64,000 nt of DNA from Eulemur rufifrons (GCF_041146395.1 NC_091006.1:5710001-5774000); one strand, 5' to 3'; shown: positions 35,492 through 48,369, counted from the stretch's first letter. Notes: generated by a model not told the origin, from the sequence alone. Program-made: numbers and translations.

Positions 35492-36442
35492 TGAGGTCTG
35501 TCTGGAAAATATCCAGCCATTGATAATACAGTGAGAATGGTTTGCATGACACCAGTGTAACCTGGCAGTCAAGGCAAGTGGACTGTAATGGGCATGCATG
35601 AACAATGACAACTTCACTGTACCAGTCAGTGGGGCACCAGACGCCGCTGAGTGAGCATGTGTACTGTGTGGCCATCGCATTGAAAATGACTGGGCGAGGC
35701 CGGGCGCGGTGGCTCACGCCTGTAATCCTAGCACTCTGGGAGGCCGAGGTGGGAGGATCGCTCGAGGTCAGGAGTTCGAGACCAGCCTGAGCAAGAGAGA
35801 GACCCCATCTCTACTAAAAATAGAAAGAAATTATATGGACAGCTAAAAAATATATATATATAGAAAAAATTAGCCGGGCATGGTGGTGCATGCCTGTAGT
35901 CCCAGCTACTCGGGAGGCTGAGGCAGGAGGATCCCTTGAGCTCAGGAGTTTGAGGTTGCTGTGAGCTAGGCTGACACCACGGCACTCACTCTAGCCTGGG
36001 CAAAACAATGAGACTCTGTCTCAAAAAAAAAAAAAAAAAAGAAAAGAAAATGACTGGGCGAGCAGGGCAACAAATCTGCACCGAATTTTGCATTAAACTT
36101 CAATATCCCTCCATTGAAACTATTTGGATAGTTCAGAAGGTTTTTGGGAACAATGCAATGAGTGTGGTGCAAATAAAAGTGTGGCATAAACACTTCAAAG
36201 ATGGTCGAGAATCTGTTGAAAGTGATCCATATTCTGGAAGGCCTGCAAAAAGAACACCTGAGCATGTTGAACGTGTATGAGTTAGGCTAAGAGACTCTGG
36301 GAGAACTGTGTGAAGTCCCAAGGTGCCTACTTTGAAGGGAACTGAGGCATCATTGTCCTATGTACAGTGTTTCTTGTATCTTCTTTAATAAATGTCTCTA
36401 TTTTTCATATTATGTGGCTGAATGCTTTCTGGACAGACCTCT
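35492..36442 (+). mobile_element. Internally deleted mariner-type DNA transposon
   Basis: The ends are inverted repeats (TGAGGTCTGTCTGGAAA at left, TTTCTGGACAGACCTCT at right) next to TA. The frame at 36050-36280 encodes a mariner-type helix-turn-helix part (VWHKHFKDGRESVESDPYSGRP), then stops. The catalytic DDE part is missing and only the extreme 3' part follows. An Alu is inserted at the presumed start codon. It is non-autonomous. Confidence 0.85.
35698..36046 (+). mobile_element. Strepsirrhine-type Alu inside the mariner element
   Basis: Full length, flanked by exact 15-base duplications AAAATGACTGGGCGA at 35683-35697 and 36047-36061. Confidence 0.96.
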
Positions 36443-37339
36443 TATTTCCATATTGACCCAGCATTTATTATGCTGAGGACATTTCTATTTCCACATGAAA
36501 GGGTTTTGGTTTCTAATATTAATTTCTATTGTTATTCCACTTCAGAAAGGGTTGTTTGTTTATATTATTTCTACATTTAGTACACATATCATACTCTCAT
36601 TACAAGGAGACATGTTCTGCTATAAGTCATGCCCTGCTAATTCAGCACTTTTTATTTTGCTGAAAGAATTGCTTTATATAAACTGTAGACTATTATCCTT
36701 CATCTCACTTTTGCTAATTTTTTTCATCGAGTACTTGGCTTTCTTCCTTCATACTTCTTCATATAATTGAGGTCCCCTCTTTGCCCAGAGTTTCAGAATG
36801 CACAACATTCCATAGGTCTGGTACATATACCTGGTACATGTCTGAAAATTCACTGACATACTCTTCTAGGGATTACCAGAATGGTTAGCATTCATTAAAA
36901 GGAAAAATTAGGGAAGACCTGAGAAAAGTTATGGAGTAACAAAGCCGACTGAATACCTATAGGATTGGGAAGCAATGGGAAAATCTCAGGGTAAGATAAC
37001 TAAATACAAACTCTCGGGACCTTATTTAATATGTGAAGAGAAGTATACATGGCTGTGTATAGAAGAAAATAAACCACAGTGGTGGGAACATCTATATTTT
37101 TGGGAGGATTTTAATTGAAGAATGGTCAGGTATTTATAGTCGCCTTTTTATATTAATATAAATTTATATTTTATATAGAAAGGGTGTGATACAGCTGGCC
37201 AGTTCTGTCTCCCTAGAGCCAATTGTGCGTATCTCTTACAAGTCTGAGTTCACTGCATTAAAATAATAACTTGAAATTGCCCTCAGTGGGGGTATTTACT
37301 CCACAGATCTTGGCAAACACTACAAAACAGGACTGTCTA

Positions 37340-37341
37340 TG

Positions 37342-37372
<31 letters not shown>

Positions 37373-37378
37373 GTGTGT
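37340..37378. repeat. (GT)n microsatellite
   Basis: About 20 GT units with two AT interruptions. A shorter related run lies near 55,330 in unit 3. Confidence 0.9.
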
Positions 37379-37580
37379 AGGGCTGGTTGTTAAACATTCA
37401 CCAGTAATCCACTGTATCAACTCATCCTTTTCTGAGCTCCCCCTTCATTTTTCATATTTTATAACTGTATTTTAGAGTTCTCTCAACCTTCTCTAGTAGG
37501 TGAGAATTTCTTTGAATTCTACAATAGACCTTTACATTTTCTGGTCCAAGAAACAAATGTTTTTCTTTTATGTCTGTTAG

Positions 37581-38020
37581 ATTTGGATTCAAGGTGTGAA
37601 ATAATCAGTGTTGGAAAAATGCACATTTATAGGAAACACTCATCTGTTACTCTACAGCAAAGAATTCATAAAGGAGAGAAATCATATGAATGTAAGGAAT
37701 GTCAAAAGGTTTTTTGTCATCTTACAGAATTTACTGTACACCAGAGAATTCATACTAGTGAGAAACCTGATCAATGTGAAGAGTTTGAGAAGGCATTGAG
37801 CCATCTTACAGACTTTAGAGAACATGAGAAAATTCATACTCTTGAGAAACCTTATGAAAGTAAAGAAGGTGGGAAGGCCTTTAGTCATCCTGCAAACCTT
37901 GCTAAACATCGAAAAGTTCATGCTAAGAAACCCTATGAATGCAAAGAGTGTGGGCAAGCTTTTAGGAGTAGCCATCAACTTACTGTGCATAATAGATTTC
38001 TTTTTTTTTTTTTTTTTTAA
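37581..38020 (+). CDS. ZNF607: Finger exon of the ZNF607-like gene, part before the insertion stop
   Basis: Acceptor tgtctgttag, then [14 protein letters not shown] and fingers 1-4. Finger 2 lacks its second Cys (EEFEK) and finger 3 has lost both Cys (YESKEGG). Finger 4 is cut before its last His by the insert. Translation then runs into Phe codons made by the T run and stops at 38018. Confidence 0.85.
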
Positions 38021-38125
38021 TTTTTTTTTTAATTTTTTTTTTTTAAACCCCCACACGTCCACCCACCCCCCCTCCCCCTGTGGGGAGAGAGGAGAGGTGA
38101 GCGGGGCGAGGGGGGAATAGATTTC
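37991..38125 (-). mobile_element. 125-bp retroposed insert within the ZNF607-like finger exon
   Basis: A T-rich stretch (interrupted by AA) and a C/G-rich block lie between two exact copies of AATAGATTTC (37991-38000 and 38116-38125). Poly(T) on the + strand means a minus-strand insertion with a poly(A) tail, as in L1-driven retroposition. The G-rich minus-strand body could be the extreme 3' end of a lineage-specific L1, but I cannot confirm the source. Confidence 0.85.
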
Positions 38126-39564
38126 ATACTGGTGAGAAACTGTACGAATGTAAGGAATGTGGGAAGGCCTTTAGTGTGTCTGGACAACTTAGGCGACATC
38201 AGAGTATTCACACTGGTGAGAAACCCTTTGAATGTAACAAATGTGGGAAGTCCTTTAGGCTCAAATCAGGGCTTAAATCACATCAGAGTATTCATACTGG
38301 AGAGAAGCCCTATAAATGTAAGGAATGTGGGAAGGCCTTTCGTCAATTTTCACACCTTGTAGGTCATAAAAAAATTCATACTGGAGAAAAACCCTACGAG
38401 TGTAAGGAATGTGGGAAGGCCTTTAGATGTAGGTATCAACTTACCATACATCAGAGAATTTATACTAGGGAGAAACCTCATGAATGTAAAGAGTATGGGG
38501 AAGCTTTTAATAGTAGCCACCTACTTACTACACATCATACATTAGATAGTGTTGAAAAACCATATAAATGTAAGGAATGTGGAAAGGCCTTTAGCGTGTA
38601 TGGACGACTTACTCGACATCAGAGTATTCATAGTGGTAAGAAACCCTTTCAATGTAACAAATGCGGGAAATCCTTTAGGCTCAATTCATACCTTAAATTA
38701 CATCAGAATATTCATACTGGTGAGAGACCCTATGAATGTAAGGAATGTGGGAAGGCCTTTAGTCAACAGGCACACCTCACACATCATAACAGAATTCATA
38801 CTGGTTACAAACCCTTCGAATGCAAAGAATGCGGGAAGTCCTTTCGTAGTGCCTCGTATCTTGTTAGACATGAGAGAATTCATACTGGGGAGAAACCCTA
38901 TATATGTCAAGAGTGTGGGAAAGCTTTAATTTATAGCCATAAACTTACTGTACATCTTCGAGTTCACACTGGTGAGAAACCTTATGAATGTAAGGAATGT
39001 GGGAAGGTCTTTAGTGTGTCTGGACAACTTACTCAGCATCAGCTTATTCATAATGGTAGAAAACCCTTTGAATGTAACAAATGTGGGAAGTCCTTCAGGC
39101 ACATTTCAAAACTTAAAGTTCATCAGAATACTCACAGTGATGAGAAACCGTATGAATGTAAGGAATGTGGGAAGGCCTTTCGTCATGCCACAAGCCTCAT
39201 ATATCATGACCAAATTCATACTGGCAAAAAGTCATGCGAATGTAAAGATTGTGGGGAGACTTTCAGTCATGCCTCACAGCTTGTTATTCATGAAAGAATT
39301 TATACTGGTGATAAACCCTATGAATGTAAAGAATGTGGGAAGGCATTTCATTGTGCCTCGTATCTTGTTAGACATGAGAAGATCCATACTGGTGAAAATC
39401 CCTATGTATGTCAAGATTGCGGGAAAGCTTTTAGTTACAGCCATGAACTTACTATACATCATAAAGTTCATACTGCTGATAAACCCTTTGAATGTAATAA
39501 ATGCAGAAGGTCCTTTAGGCTTAGTTCCATCCTTGAAGTACATCAGAGAATTCATACTGGGTAG
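38116..39564 (+). pseudogene. ZNF607: Downstream finger array of the ZNF607-like gene (open but cut off)
   Basis: The open frame begins at the last His of finger 4 and runs through fingers 5-21 to TAG at 39562. Most fingers keep all ligands. Finger 8 ends His to Tyr, finger 9 lacks a Cys and its last His, and finger 18 ends His to Tyr. There are no frameshifts or stops, so the disabling insertion is likely recent. No ATG with a normal start context leads into it. Confidence 0.85.
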
Positions 39565-39710
39565 AGACATTGGGGCATGTCACAATGTACATATGTAAAT
39601 TAAGTATACTGCATCAGTGGATTTATACCACTAAGAAACAATCTGAATGAAGACAATATGGGAAGGCTTTTAGATACAGTTCAGTTCTTACTAGGAATCA
39701 ATTTGTAGTA
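39565..39710 (+). pseudogene. Vestigial finger after the ZNF607-like stop
   Basis: The sequence 'caatatgggaaggcttttagatacagttcagttcttac' still resembles a finger but lacks Cys codons and an open frame. Comparable remnants follow the stops of the other two genes. Confidence 0.5.
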
Positions 39711-40150
39711 GAGGAAATAAGCCAGGCACAGAAAGACAAATATTACATGATCTCACTTACATGTGTAATCTACAAAAGTCAAACTCACAGAAGTAGAGAG
39801 TAGAATGGTAGTTACCAGAGGATTGTGGGGACAGGTGCATAGGGAAAGGGGGAGATGTAGATAGAAGGGTACAAAATTTCAGATAGGAGGAATAAGCTTT
39901 AGTATCTATTATCCCAAGTGGTGAGTATAATAAATAATAATGCATTGTATGTTTCAAAATTACTAAAGGAATAGATTATAAATGTTCTCACACACAAAAA
40001 AATAAGTATGTGAGATGGTTGATTTGCTAATCAGCTTGATTTACTCATTCCACGATGTAAACATATATCAAAATATCACATTATACCCCATAAATATATA
40101 TGTATAATTATTATTTGTCAATTAAAGATAAATAAAATTTTTAAAAGTAT
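39710..40150 (+). mobile_element. L1 3' end, plus orientation
   Basis: Starts near 'gacaaatattacatgatctc' and ends 'gtcaattaaagataaataaaa', the familiar 3' terminal part of an L1. Directly after it is an Alu 5' fragment (40,160-40,238). Confidence 0.75.
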
Positions 40151-40159
40151 ACAGATTGG

Positions 40160-40238
40160 TTAGGCACTGTGGCTCATGCCTGTAATCCTAGCACTTTGAG
40201 AGGCCAAGGCAGGAGGATTGCTTGAAGCCAGGAGTTAC
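40160..40238 (+). mobile_element. Alu 5' fragment
   Basis: Only the first ~80 bases of an Alu left arm. Confidence 0.75.
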
Positions 40239-40630
40239 ACATTATGTAACTTCTTAGGCTTAAGAAGCATCAGCTGTAAAATTGAAAAATAATAGTAAGC
40301 ACCTATGGCATTCCCCATGAAATGAGCATTTTTGAGACGAAATACACAGCCTCTCTTACAGGCGCGCGCAAACACACACAAAGTTAGATTAGATAATGAA
40401 GTCAGATCACCTTCAGCTCCTTATGCCTACTGAGGCACGCGATCTCCCTCGAGGAGTGACTTTTCGGATCATCTCACACAGGGATAAGGGGTTCGTAAAA
40501 TAACAGCTCTGAAGTTCCCTTGTAAGATTGCCCCAGTAGCAGCCCCACTGAGAACTGCCGCCTGCCATCCATGAGAATGCGCTGAAATCACCCTTGGTCT
40601 CTGATCAGGGGCGCCAGTAAGCGGGCGATC

Positions 40631-40643
40631 TGCGCTTGCGCAC
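40631..40643 (+). promoter_or_regulatory. NRF1-like site
   Basis: TGCGCTTGCGCAC, identical to the site at 23594-23606. Confidence 0.5.
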
Positions 40644-40797
40644 TTCTAGGAGCGACTGCGACTCCCAGAAGTCTCCGGGACTCCGGCTGGGGCGCGGTGT
40701 TCGGTCCCCATGGTCACGTGCAGCTTTTCTCCCAGGCCTTTACGACCCTGGACTTTATTTCTCGCTAGGGATTGCGGTCCTGGCTATTCTAGCTTGG

Positions 40798-40813
40798 ACT
40801 ACATTTCCCCCAG
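40798..40813 (+). promoter_or_regulatory. ZNF143-like motif
   Basis: ACTACATTTCCCCCAG, the best preserved partner of the motif at 397-410. Confidence 0.5.
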
Positions 40814-42086
40814 GCGACGGAGAAAACTGGAACCTCTTGCTCCGTTTCCGGCATCTCTAGTTGCGCGCTGCGCGTGCCCTGATGCCACCTGAGGAATACG
40901 CCGGCGTGGGTCGCTGCAAGAAAGACTCTGCAGCCCGCGCGGGACCCTTCGTGGCGGTGAGAGAGGGGTTGCGGGAGGCGCTCGGAGCGCCGAGGCCCCG
41001 AGCGCGGCAGGGCGTGTCTGCGCGCCACCTCAGGCCGTGGGTGCTGGAGCTGCAGAGCGGGTGGTCGTATCTCTGGGAGACCGGCGGGGAGGGGAGAGAC
41101 CGTGTAGCGTGTGACGGGGCCGGCGCGTGCCTTTGTGACGGTGGGTGCAGCTGTGAGCCTGTGAGGTGCGTGGTTGTCCTTGCATGAGTGACCCTGACAT
41201 AGGGAGCGTGTCCTTCACGCGAGCGTGCGTTGCTGTGGCTGTGGTGTCACTGGCCCCGTGGCTTCATGTTCCCTGATTCCTCCTGTGCCCTCCTTTCAGC
41301 CAAGTATAATTGCCACAGAGACATTGTCGCAGTTGGGAAATCAAATACTGAGTCGTACAACACGACAGTTTTCAGCGAGAAGGTACAGACTTGCTGTTAG
41401 AAAGCGAATTGTAGACCAGGAATTGCTCCAGATCCTACGAACTAATAGACTCTAGGAATAGGATTCCTTCCTGGGAAGGTTCTCCCTGGCAGTTCTCTGG
41501 GGTTCATTTACATGTTTGAGCATTTTCTGAGCTCTCCCCCCCAGGACCTGCTGTGAACTCTGATACAGATTCCACTCTCTTCTTATTTCACCTGGTTATA
41601 TGTATGCGGTCACAGTGGGTGTGGCCTTGGAGGGTGTAACTTCACAAATGAAGTTCTTGTGATGTGTCTCTTACTAGTTAAGGGAGTGAAGCCAACCCTC
41701 AAGTGTTCCCAGATGGGAGTTCTTAAGCAGGGATTCTTTGTATTTATGGGCTTACAGGAGACCACAAACTCCATGAGATTGTATAGAGAATTACTGTATA
41801 TATTTGTAGAAATGCAGTTTTCAAAGGTGTACATAACCCAAAAGATACAGGGCTGCAGTTTAGGTCTGGAATTAAAGGTTATTATATTTTGGGATGGTTT
41901 TGCACAAAATTAGTGATCAAGATTATGGGAATGATTAAGAAAATTTACAAGACATCCATGGAATAGAATAATATTATGCTTATAGTAAAATTTGTTTATA
42001 AGAATTAATCACTGTAAGGAACAATGGCTATGAGCTTATGTTAAATAGTCTTCATATTTTGGGTAACGGTAGTAAAGAAAATTTTA

Positions 42087-45000
42087 TTTTTTTATTTTAT
42101 TTTATTTTTTTTTCATGGTAAAGCTATTGCTACTTTATTAATGTAATTTTTAAAAGGTCATATTAGCTATTTTTACATGAATGGAAACATTAACAAATTT
42201 TAAAATATAATTTAAAAGGTCAGGCTGTTTATACAATTCTAATAGACCATATTTATCACAACTCATGTGTAAAGGAAGCACATAATTAGAAGTAGTAATA
42301 CTGGTTGCATTGCTTTTTTTGGCATTAAAATGTCTCTACGACTGGTATCAGATGAACTGTATATCTTGGGTATCATTGCCATGATGAACTGACTTGAATA
42401 GATGCCAATATATAAAATAATGTCAACATATTATAATACAGCGTTATAAAAGGACTAACCCTTCAAGAAGTTTAGTCTACCTTCTGGCACTCAACATTAA
42501 ATGATTTGCTTCAAAGTACCATTTTCTTGGAGTTACAGCTGCATATTGAATTTGTATGACTGTTCACATATGAATGCAATTAAATCTTTCAATAAGATTT
42601 CAGAATTTTGTCTGGTTTATACAGAAGATATGCTCCATGTCCTATGGAGACAGTAAGTAAGTACTCAAGTAGTATATTTTTGGTCTGAATAAACACATAA
42701 GCAAATGTACATATTGCTAAAACTTGCCTCAATCAATTGTCCTATATTTTAGGCAGTATGTTTCCACAAACTGCAATGAATAATGGGCTAGACTAGCATA
42801 ATTCAGTTTATTGCTTAACTAAAAATGTTTGGGCCTTTAAATTTTTTATTTTGATGCTGTTAGCTAACACCCAATTCTTACAGTTTTACTTCAAATAGTT
42901 AATAGATCGTATCCATTCATTCAATATGCACCCATTCTATCAGGCATGTTGAAGTTCTTAGATGATACTAAATAAACTGTCAGTTATCATTTAGCTACTA
43001 TTTTACTCCAAACATCTCTCATAAAACGAGTATTACTTTGTTGTTTTCATAAACAGTAAGGGAAACAATACTATTTGTTATTTTTAAACGGAAAAATAGT
43101 CTCATTATTTTCATTAATTCACTGTAACAATTTTCTATTAAATTTTATCCCTTGTTTCTTAAAATACATATAAATTTAAGATCTACTTATTGCACCAACT
43201 TCATAATTTTAAAATATGCCTATTTGGAACCTAATTTCAGCTTTAAATAAAAATGAAATTACTAAGCAATGTTCACTGTTACATCTGCCTAACAATTCAT
43301 CATGACGCTAAGGTACTATTTTCTATGGTTTTCCATCTTAGGTCATAAAACAGACATTTCCATTTGATGTCCTCTCCATTTCCTAAAAAAAAGAAAAAAC
43401 AAATTTCCACTTTAATTTCCTCTGCTAAATGGTTAAGTTTATCATTGCTTCTGATCCTGTTTCACCACCACAGTAGGAAGAAAATCAGTGTCTCAACATT
43501 TACATATTTTACTTACTCAATTTTTAACATCTGGTTTTAAAAGAATGCTCTTTTAAGCCAAATACTCATCCCTGAGCTTTCCTAAATTTAAACAGAAGTA
43601 TAAAATTTTCCTTTAATTTACTTTCTGTAAGGTAATTTTGAGCTATAATTGTCATCCTACTCATATTTGATACATAGGTACCCTTTCTCTCCTTTTGCTC
43701 GGCTTTTTGGTAGACTAAACTCAAAGAGAACAGCTGCCACACAGTTAAATTCAAAACAGGAAGTCATGAAGTCTTTTATACTCCTACCTTTCAAGACTGA
43801 CTTAGCTCCCTCTGTTGGTTCTTTTCTTAGTTCAATAGGGTATGTATTGCAATGGTGAAATATTTGGGGTGAATACATTTTGGTTCAATAATTGAGTTAC
43901 AGATTCTATGTTAATTCTCTAGTAAATTTTGTGTTTAGCTAAGATTTTAACCAACCTAGGCCATACTTATCTATAATTGGAAGGGACTTGGCATCACATG
44001 TTTGAAACACAAAATTTTTATTAATGTTTTTAAACATACTTGCCAACACTACAATACTGAAATCTACACATGGCAAGTAAGGTGAAATGGCAATGAAATG
44101 TTTAAATTTTATTAAAATATTTCAGTATAATATAATCCTTATCTTATTTTCTTTTTGATTAGATACTTTTCATTCCACTTATATAATGACTCTCTTTCAA
44201 ATGCTATACACAATTCTCTCCTTCCTAAGTTTCTCTCTTTTAAATACTGTATAAAAATTTAAGTATTCACTTAAATATATAGGATGAATTGGATGACAAA
44301 TGAGAGTTAACTATTTAAGAAATTATTTATTTACTTTGGTTAGAGAGAGAAAACTTATTTAAAGTTTGTTATTTTTTGGAAAGAGCAGAGGAGTTTCTAT
44401 CAGTCTCATGCAATACCTTTTTCTATGGTAATCACTCTGAGAAAGATGGCGATTTGCTTTGCTTTCCTGCAACTAATTAATAAACATTTGTTTTAAGATT
44501 GAAGGGAAGGGGGGAAGAAATAGAAACATGTATTTTGCATCACATTTATCATTGTGCTGCCCTGGATACTTAGACTAGAAAATGTGCTAGGAAAGATTAC
44601 AATAATAGTCAAAGATCTAAATATACCCAATGTAGGTCCAATAGGAAAATAATTCCTCCTCACAACTTTAATCATATTTGACATTTCTAAGAACAAAATA
44701 CTAATTTCCTACCCTTTATCTTCAGATCACCTTTCTGAACCAGTATCAAACCTCCTCTAAAATCCTAGTGTTTCCTCTGAAGTTCTTCATTATTTTGTAG
44801 GTAATCAGAATTTCCAAATACTCGTTTTTTTCCATTTTCTAAGGGGGAAGAAAAGGAAAACCTGAACTGATAGCTTTTTAAAAAAGAGAAAAAACACTTT
44901 TGCCTCTAACCCACTGTAATATATTTTACAAGGTAACCCAGCACATCATACACACACACATAAACAAATGTTTATTTAAAATCACGTACCTTTACTATCT

Positions 45001-45567
45001 GTGATGTACTCTTAGATTTTCTATTCTTTTAAATAAAAAATGCTTTTCACAACCCAATAAATTAATTTCATGACCCACAATGGCACCATGACCCACAGTT
45101 TAAAAAACACTGGTCTAGAGCAGATGCTTTGACTACAAGTTAACCTACTCAAGAGAACAGTTAAAATGAGCATCATAAGCCTTCCTTCATACCTATTTTA
45201 GATGTTTTAAGTTTTTAATAGATTTTGTATTCTTCCTTTATAAATAAAATCATTTTTAAGCAATGTTTTTCTAGATTAGTTCACTATTAAAATACCTGCA
45301 TAGGGAAACGAATTACTCATTTTTATAATCTTAACAAAAATGGATAAAATACATTGAATAAGCTTCATAACTGCTATCACAAATTTGATTAAGATATTTA
45401 CTTTGAAAATTTGAAATAGGAACATATTTAGAGTGTTAAGTCATCTGATAATTTTGTAGCTCTGCTCTCAAAATCAACATCCTTAATTAACTCTTCATCA
45501 AAGTTTCTCAAGTCATTCTAAAAGCAATTTAATCATCCTAAATGTGAAATAATTTTGGTTGAGCCTA
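42087..45567 (-). pseudogene. Retrocopy of an mRNA 3' end (about 3.5 kb, mostly 3' UTR)
   Basis: The insert lies between exact 13-base copies of AAAGAAAATTTTA (42074-42086 and 45568-45580), is absent from units 1 and 2, and on the minus strand ends in an A-rich tail (42087-42113) preceded by AATAAA (42134-42139) at the normal distance. Its 5' end keeps 29 codons and a stop (45517 to 45428): they begin NDLRNFDEELIKD and end KLSDDLTL. A splice-acceptor-like 'ttgcttttag' directly precedes them. A MER5/hAT-like fragment lies at 45,040-45,120. I do not recognise the parent gene. Without an upstream coding part it is not functional. Confidence 0.75.
45428..45517 (-). pseudogene. C-terminal coding remnant within the retrocopy
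   Basis: An open run of 29 codons with a stop, acidic and lysine-containing, with no start codon and an in-frame stop directly upstream. It looks like the start of a last exon. Confidence 0.5.
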
Positions 45568-46902
45568 AAAGAAAATTTTAAATTATACATGCAGATCATT
45601 TTAAGGAATAGAATTTTGTAAGACTTTTTTTTGCGAGGATTGTATCCAAATTTTAATTGCTTATTCAGAGAAGAATGTAGTGTGTAGCCGGATTTATTGA
45701 GTATATTTTGTGTACTCAAAACTTCCTATTTGGCATATACTTATTAATCTCAAAGGCCATTTTCCTTTCTATTAATGGAAAAGTATAGTGATATCTGTCT
45801 AGTTATATTGGAACATTACAGCTTAAAGGATATTCAAAAATATCCTTGTTATTCTAATCAAATTGAGTTTTCATGACAAACCTATTATTTGCAGATTATT
45901 TTTGATGATGAAAATATAGCCTCTCCCTATAATGATGTCTATAAATAATTTTAATACTTTGAAATATCTTTATGTTGTATTTATGATGATGGAATTAATG
46001 CAGCCTTGTTGCAGAAAAAATTTCCTGTGAAATTTATGAAGATGAAAATAAAAATAATCCATAATCCTCTGCATAGATATAATTGCTTTTATATTTTGGT
46101 GTAAATGTTTACAGTTTTTAATGGGTTTACATTTTTAACTGGATTTATTTTGACATAATATACTTGATCAAATATAGGAGACAAAGAGTCTAACTCTTAG
46201 TTTAAAATAGGAATCTAACCCAATCATAGGTTTCCTTAAACACTTGTAGGGAAAAGAGAGAAGGGCAGGGATCTCCTTGTTTGAAAAGCGTTTCAAGTAT
46301 TTATACTTTTTAGATATTAAAATCATTATTTAAAACATAATTACCAGGATGTCATATTAGTAAGTAAAACATCCTTTAAGAATTAATTTTTTAATTTCAA
46401 ATTAAATTTGCCACTTTCAAAGAAAATGGCACTAATTTCTGATTTCCATATGTTTTGCAAGTACAAATAATATTTCCAAACATAGTTACTATACTAGAAA
46501 ATAAAATTGTGTTATAAATATTTATATAAATCTCCATGTTGCACAGAAGATAAGATTCTCTTTCTAGTTAACATTCTTTGTTTACTGTATCGTTGGTTTA
46601 TGATGCTGAACAGAATTCTTCTTGCTCTCTTTAGTTGCTGGGGACTGAGTAAGGGAACATTTTCTTTTTTCCTGTCTGATAATCTCTCTCTCTCATTTTC
46701 CTTTTTTTTATACTAATGATTTTATTAATCATAATTCTGTTTTCTCAAAAGTAGGCACTGAAATTTTAAAAATTGGAATTATAAGAAAAAGCCCTCAAAA
46801 CACAAATTTGACAATTCGACTATAAAAATAGGAAGGAAAAAGAGGAAGCAATAGAATTTGGAATTAATATCCTTTTCTTTCTTTCTTTCCTTCCTTCCTT
46901 CG

Positions 46903-47548
<646 letters not shown>

Positions 47549-47629
47549 ATCCTTTTCTAATAATAGATTAAAAGACATGTAATAACTTTCATTTTAGTAA
47601 TGATAGATAATTTACATTAGCCATCTTGA

Positions 47630-47800
47630 TATACTTTTTAGTGTTTATGTGGATTATCTTGCTTAGTTTTCAAACTAGTCATATGTCATGGGTGATATTC
47701 TTATCCCTATGCTGATTAGGAAACAGGCACTGAGATAACTGTCACAGAACAAAGCTTGGTATCATTTCCTAAAAGTCTGACAACGATGGCTGTGTTCTTA
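47630..47800 (-). mobile_element. MIR-like remnant in intron 1 of unit 3
   Basis: Counterpart of 27,690-27,870. Confidence 0.5.
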
Positions 47801-48091
47801 AGTTCAAAAGAATACCACCTCCTAAATTATGCATACCTTTTTAAACTTGCCTTCTTCACTGAGTAATTCTTTTAATATTGTTTTCTGTCAATTATATGGT
47901 TTAATATCATCCTTAATAATGGAATAGTATGTCACAATATAGCAGAGTATAATATATTTAACCTATTGCCTCCTCTGAGATATTTTTTGATGAACATCTT
48001 TGTGCATATATATACACCTTGTATACGTCCATAAGATTTTTTTTTTATTATTTCTAGAAGTGCTATTTTGTGGTCAAAAATCATACTTGAA

Positions 48092-48369
48092 GGCCAGATG
48101 AGGTGTCTCACACCTGTAATCCTAGCACTCTGGAAGGCCAAGGCAAGAGGATCGCTTGAGGTCAGTTGGAGACCAGCCTGAGCAAGAGCAAGACCTCGTC
48201 TCCACAGAAAAAAGAAAAATTAGCTGGGTGTGGTGGGTGCCCCAGTAGTCCCAGCGACACTGAAGGCTGAGTTAGGAGAATTGCTTGAGCCCAGGAATTT
48301 GAAGTTGCAGTGAGCTATGATGACGCCACTGTATTCTAGACTAGAGCGAGACCCTGTCTCAAAAAAAAA
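48092..48369 (+). mobile_element. Alu, plus orientation
   Basis: Two arms, diverged, with A tail. Confidence 0.85.

Larger units (their letters stand above)
40560..40956 (+). promoter_or_regulatory. CpG-rich promoter and exon 1 of the third KRAB-ZNF gene
   Basis: NRF1-like site at 40631-40643, ZNF143-like motif at 40798-40813 with an intact CCC core, and a likely exon 1 ending at 40956 before gtgaga. The segment 40933-41181 matches 23882-24130 with three substitutions and no gaps. Confidence 0.7.

Noticed and set aside
36008..36280. 90-codon frame as a host gene
   Set aside because: Its start is in the Alu tail and the rest is the N-terminal piece of a mariner transposase without catalytic residues.
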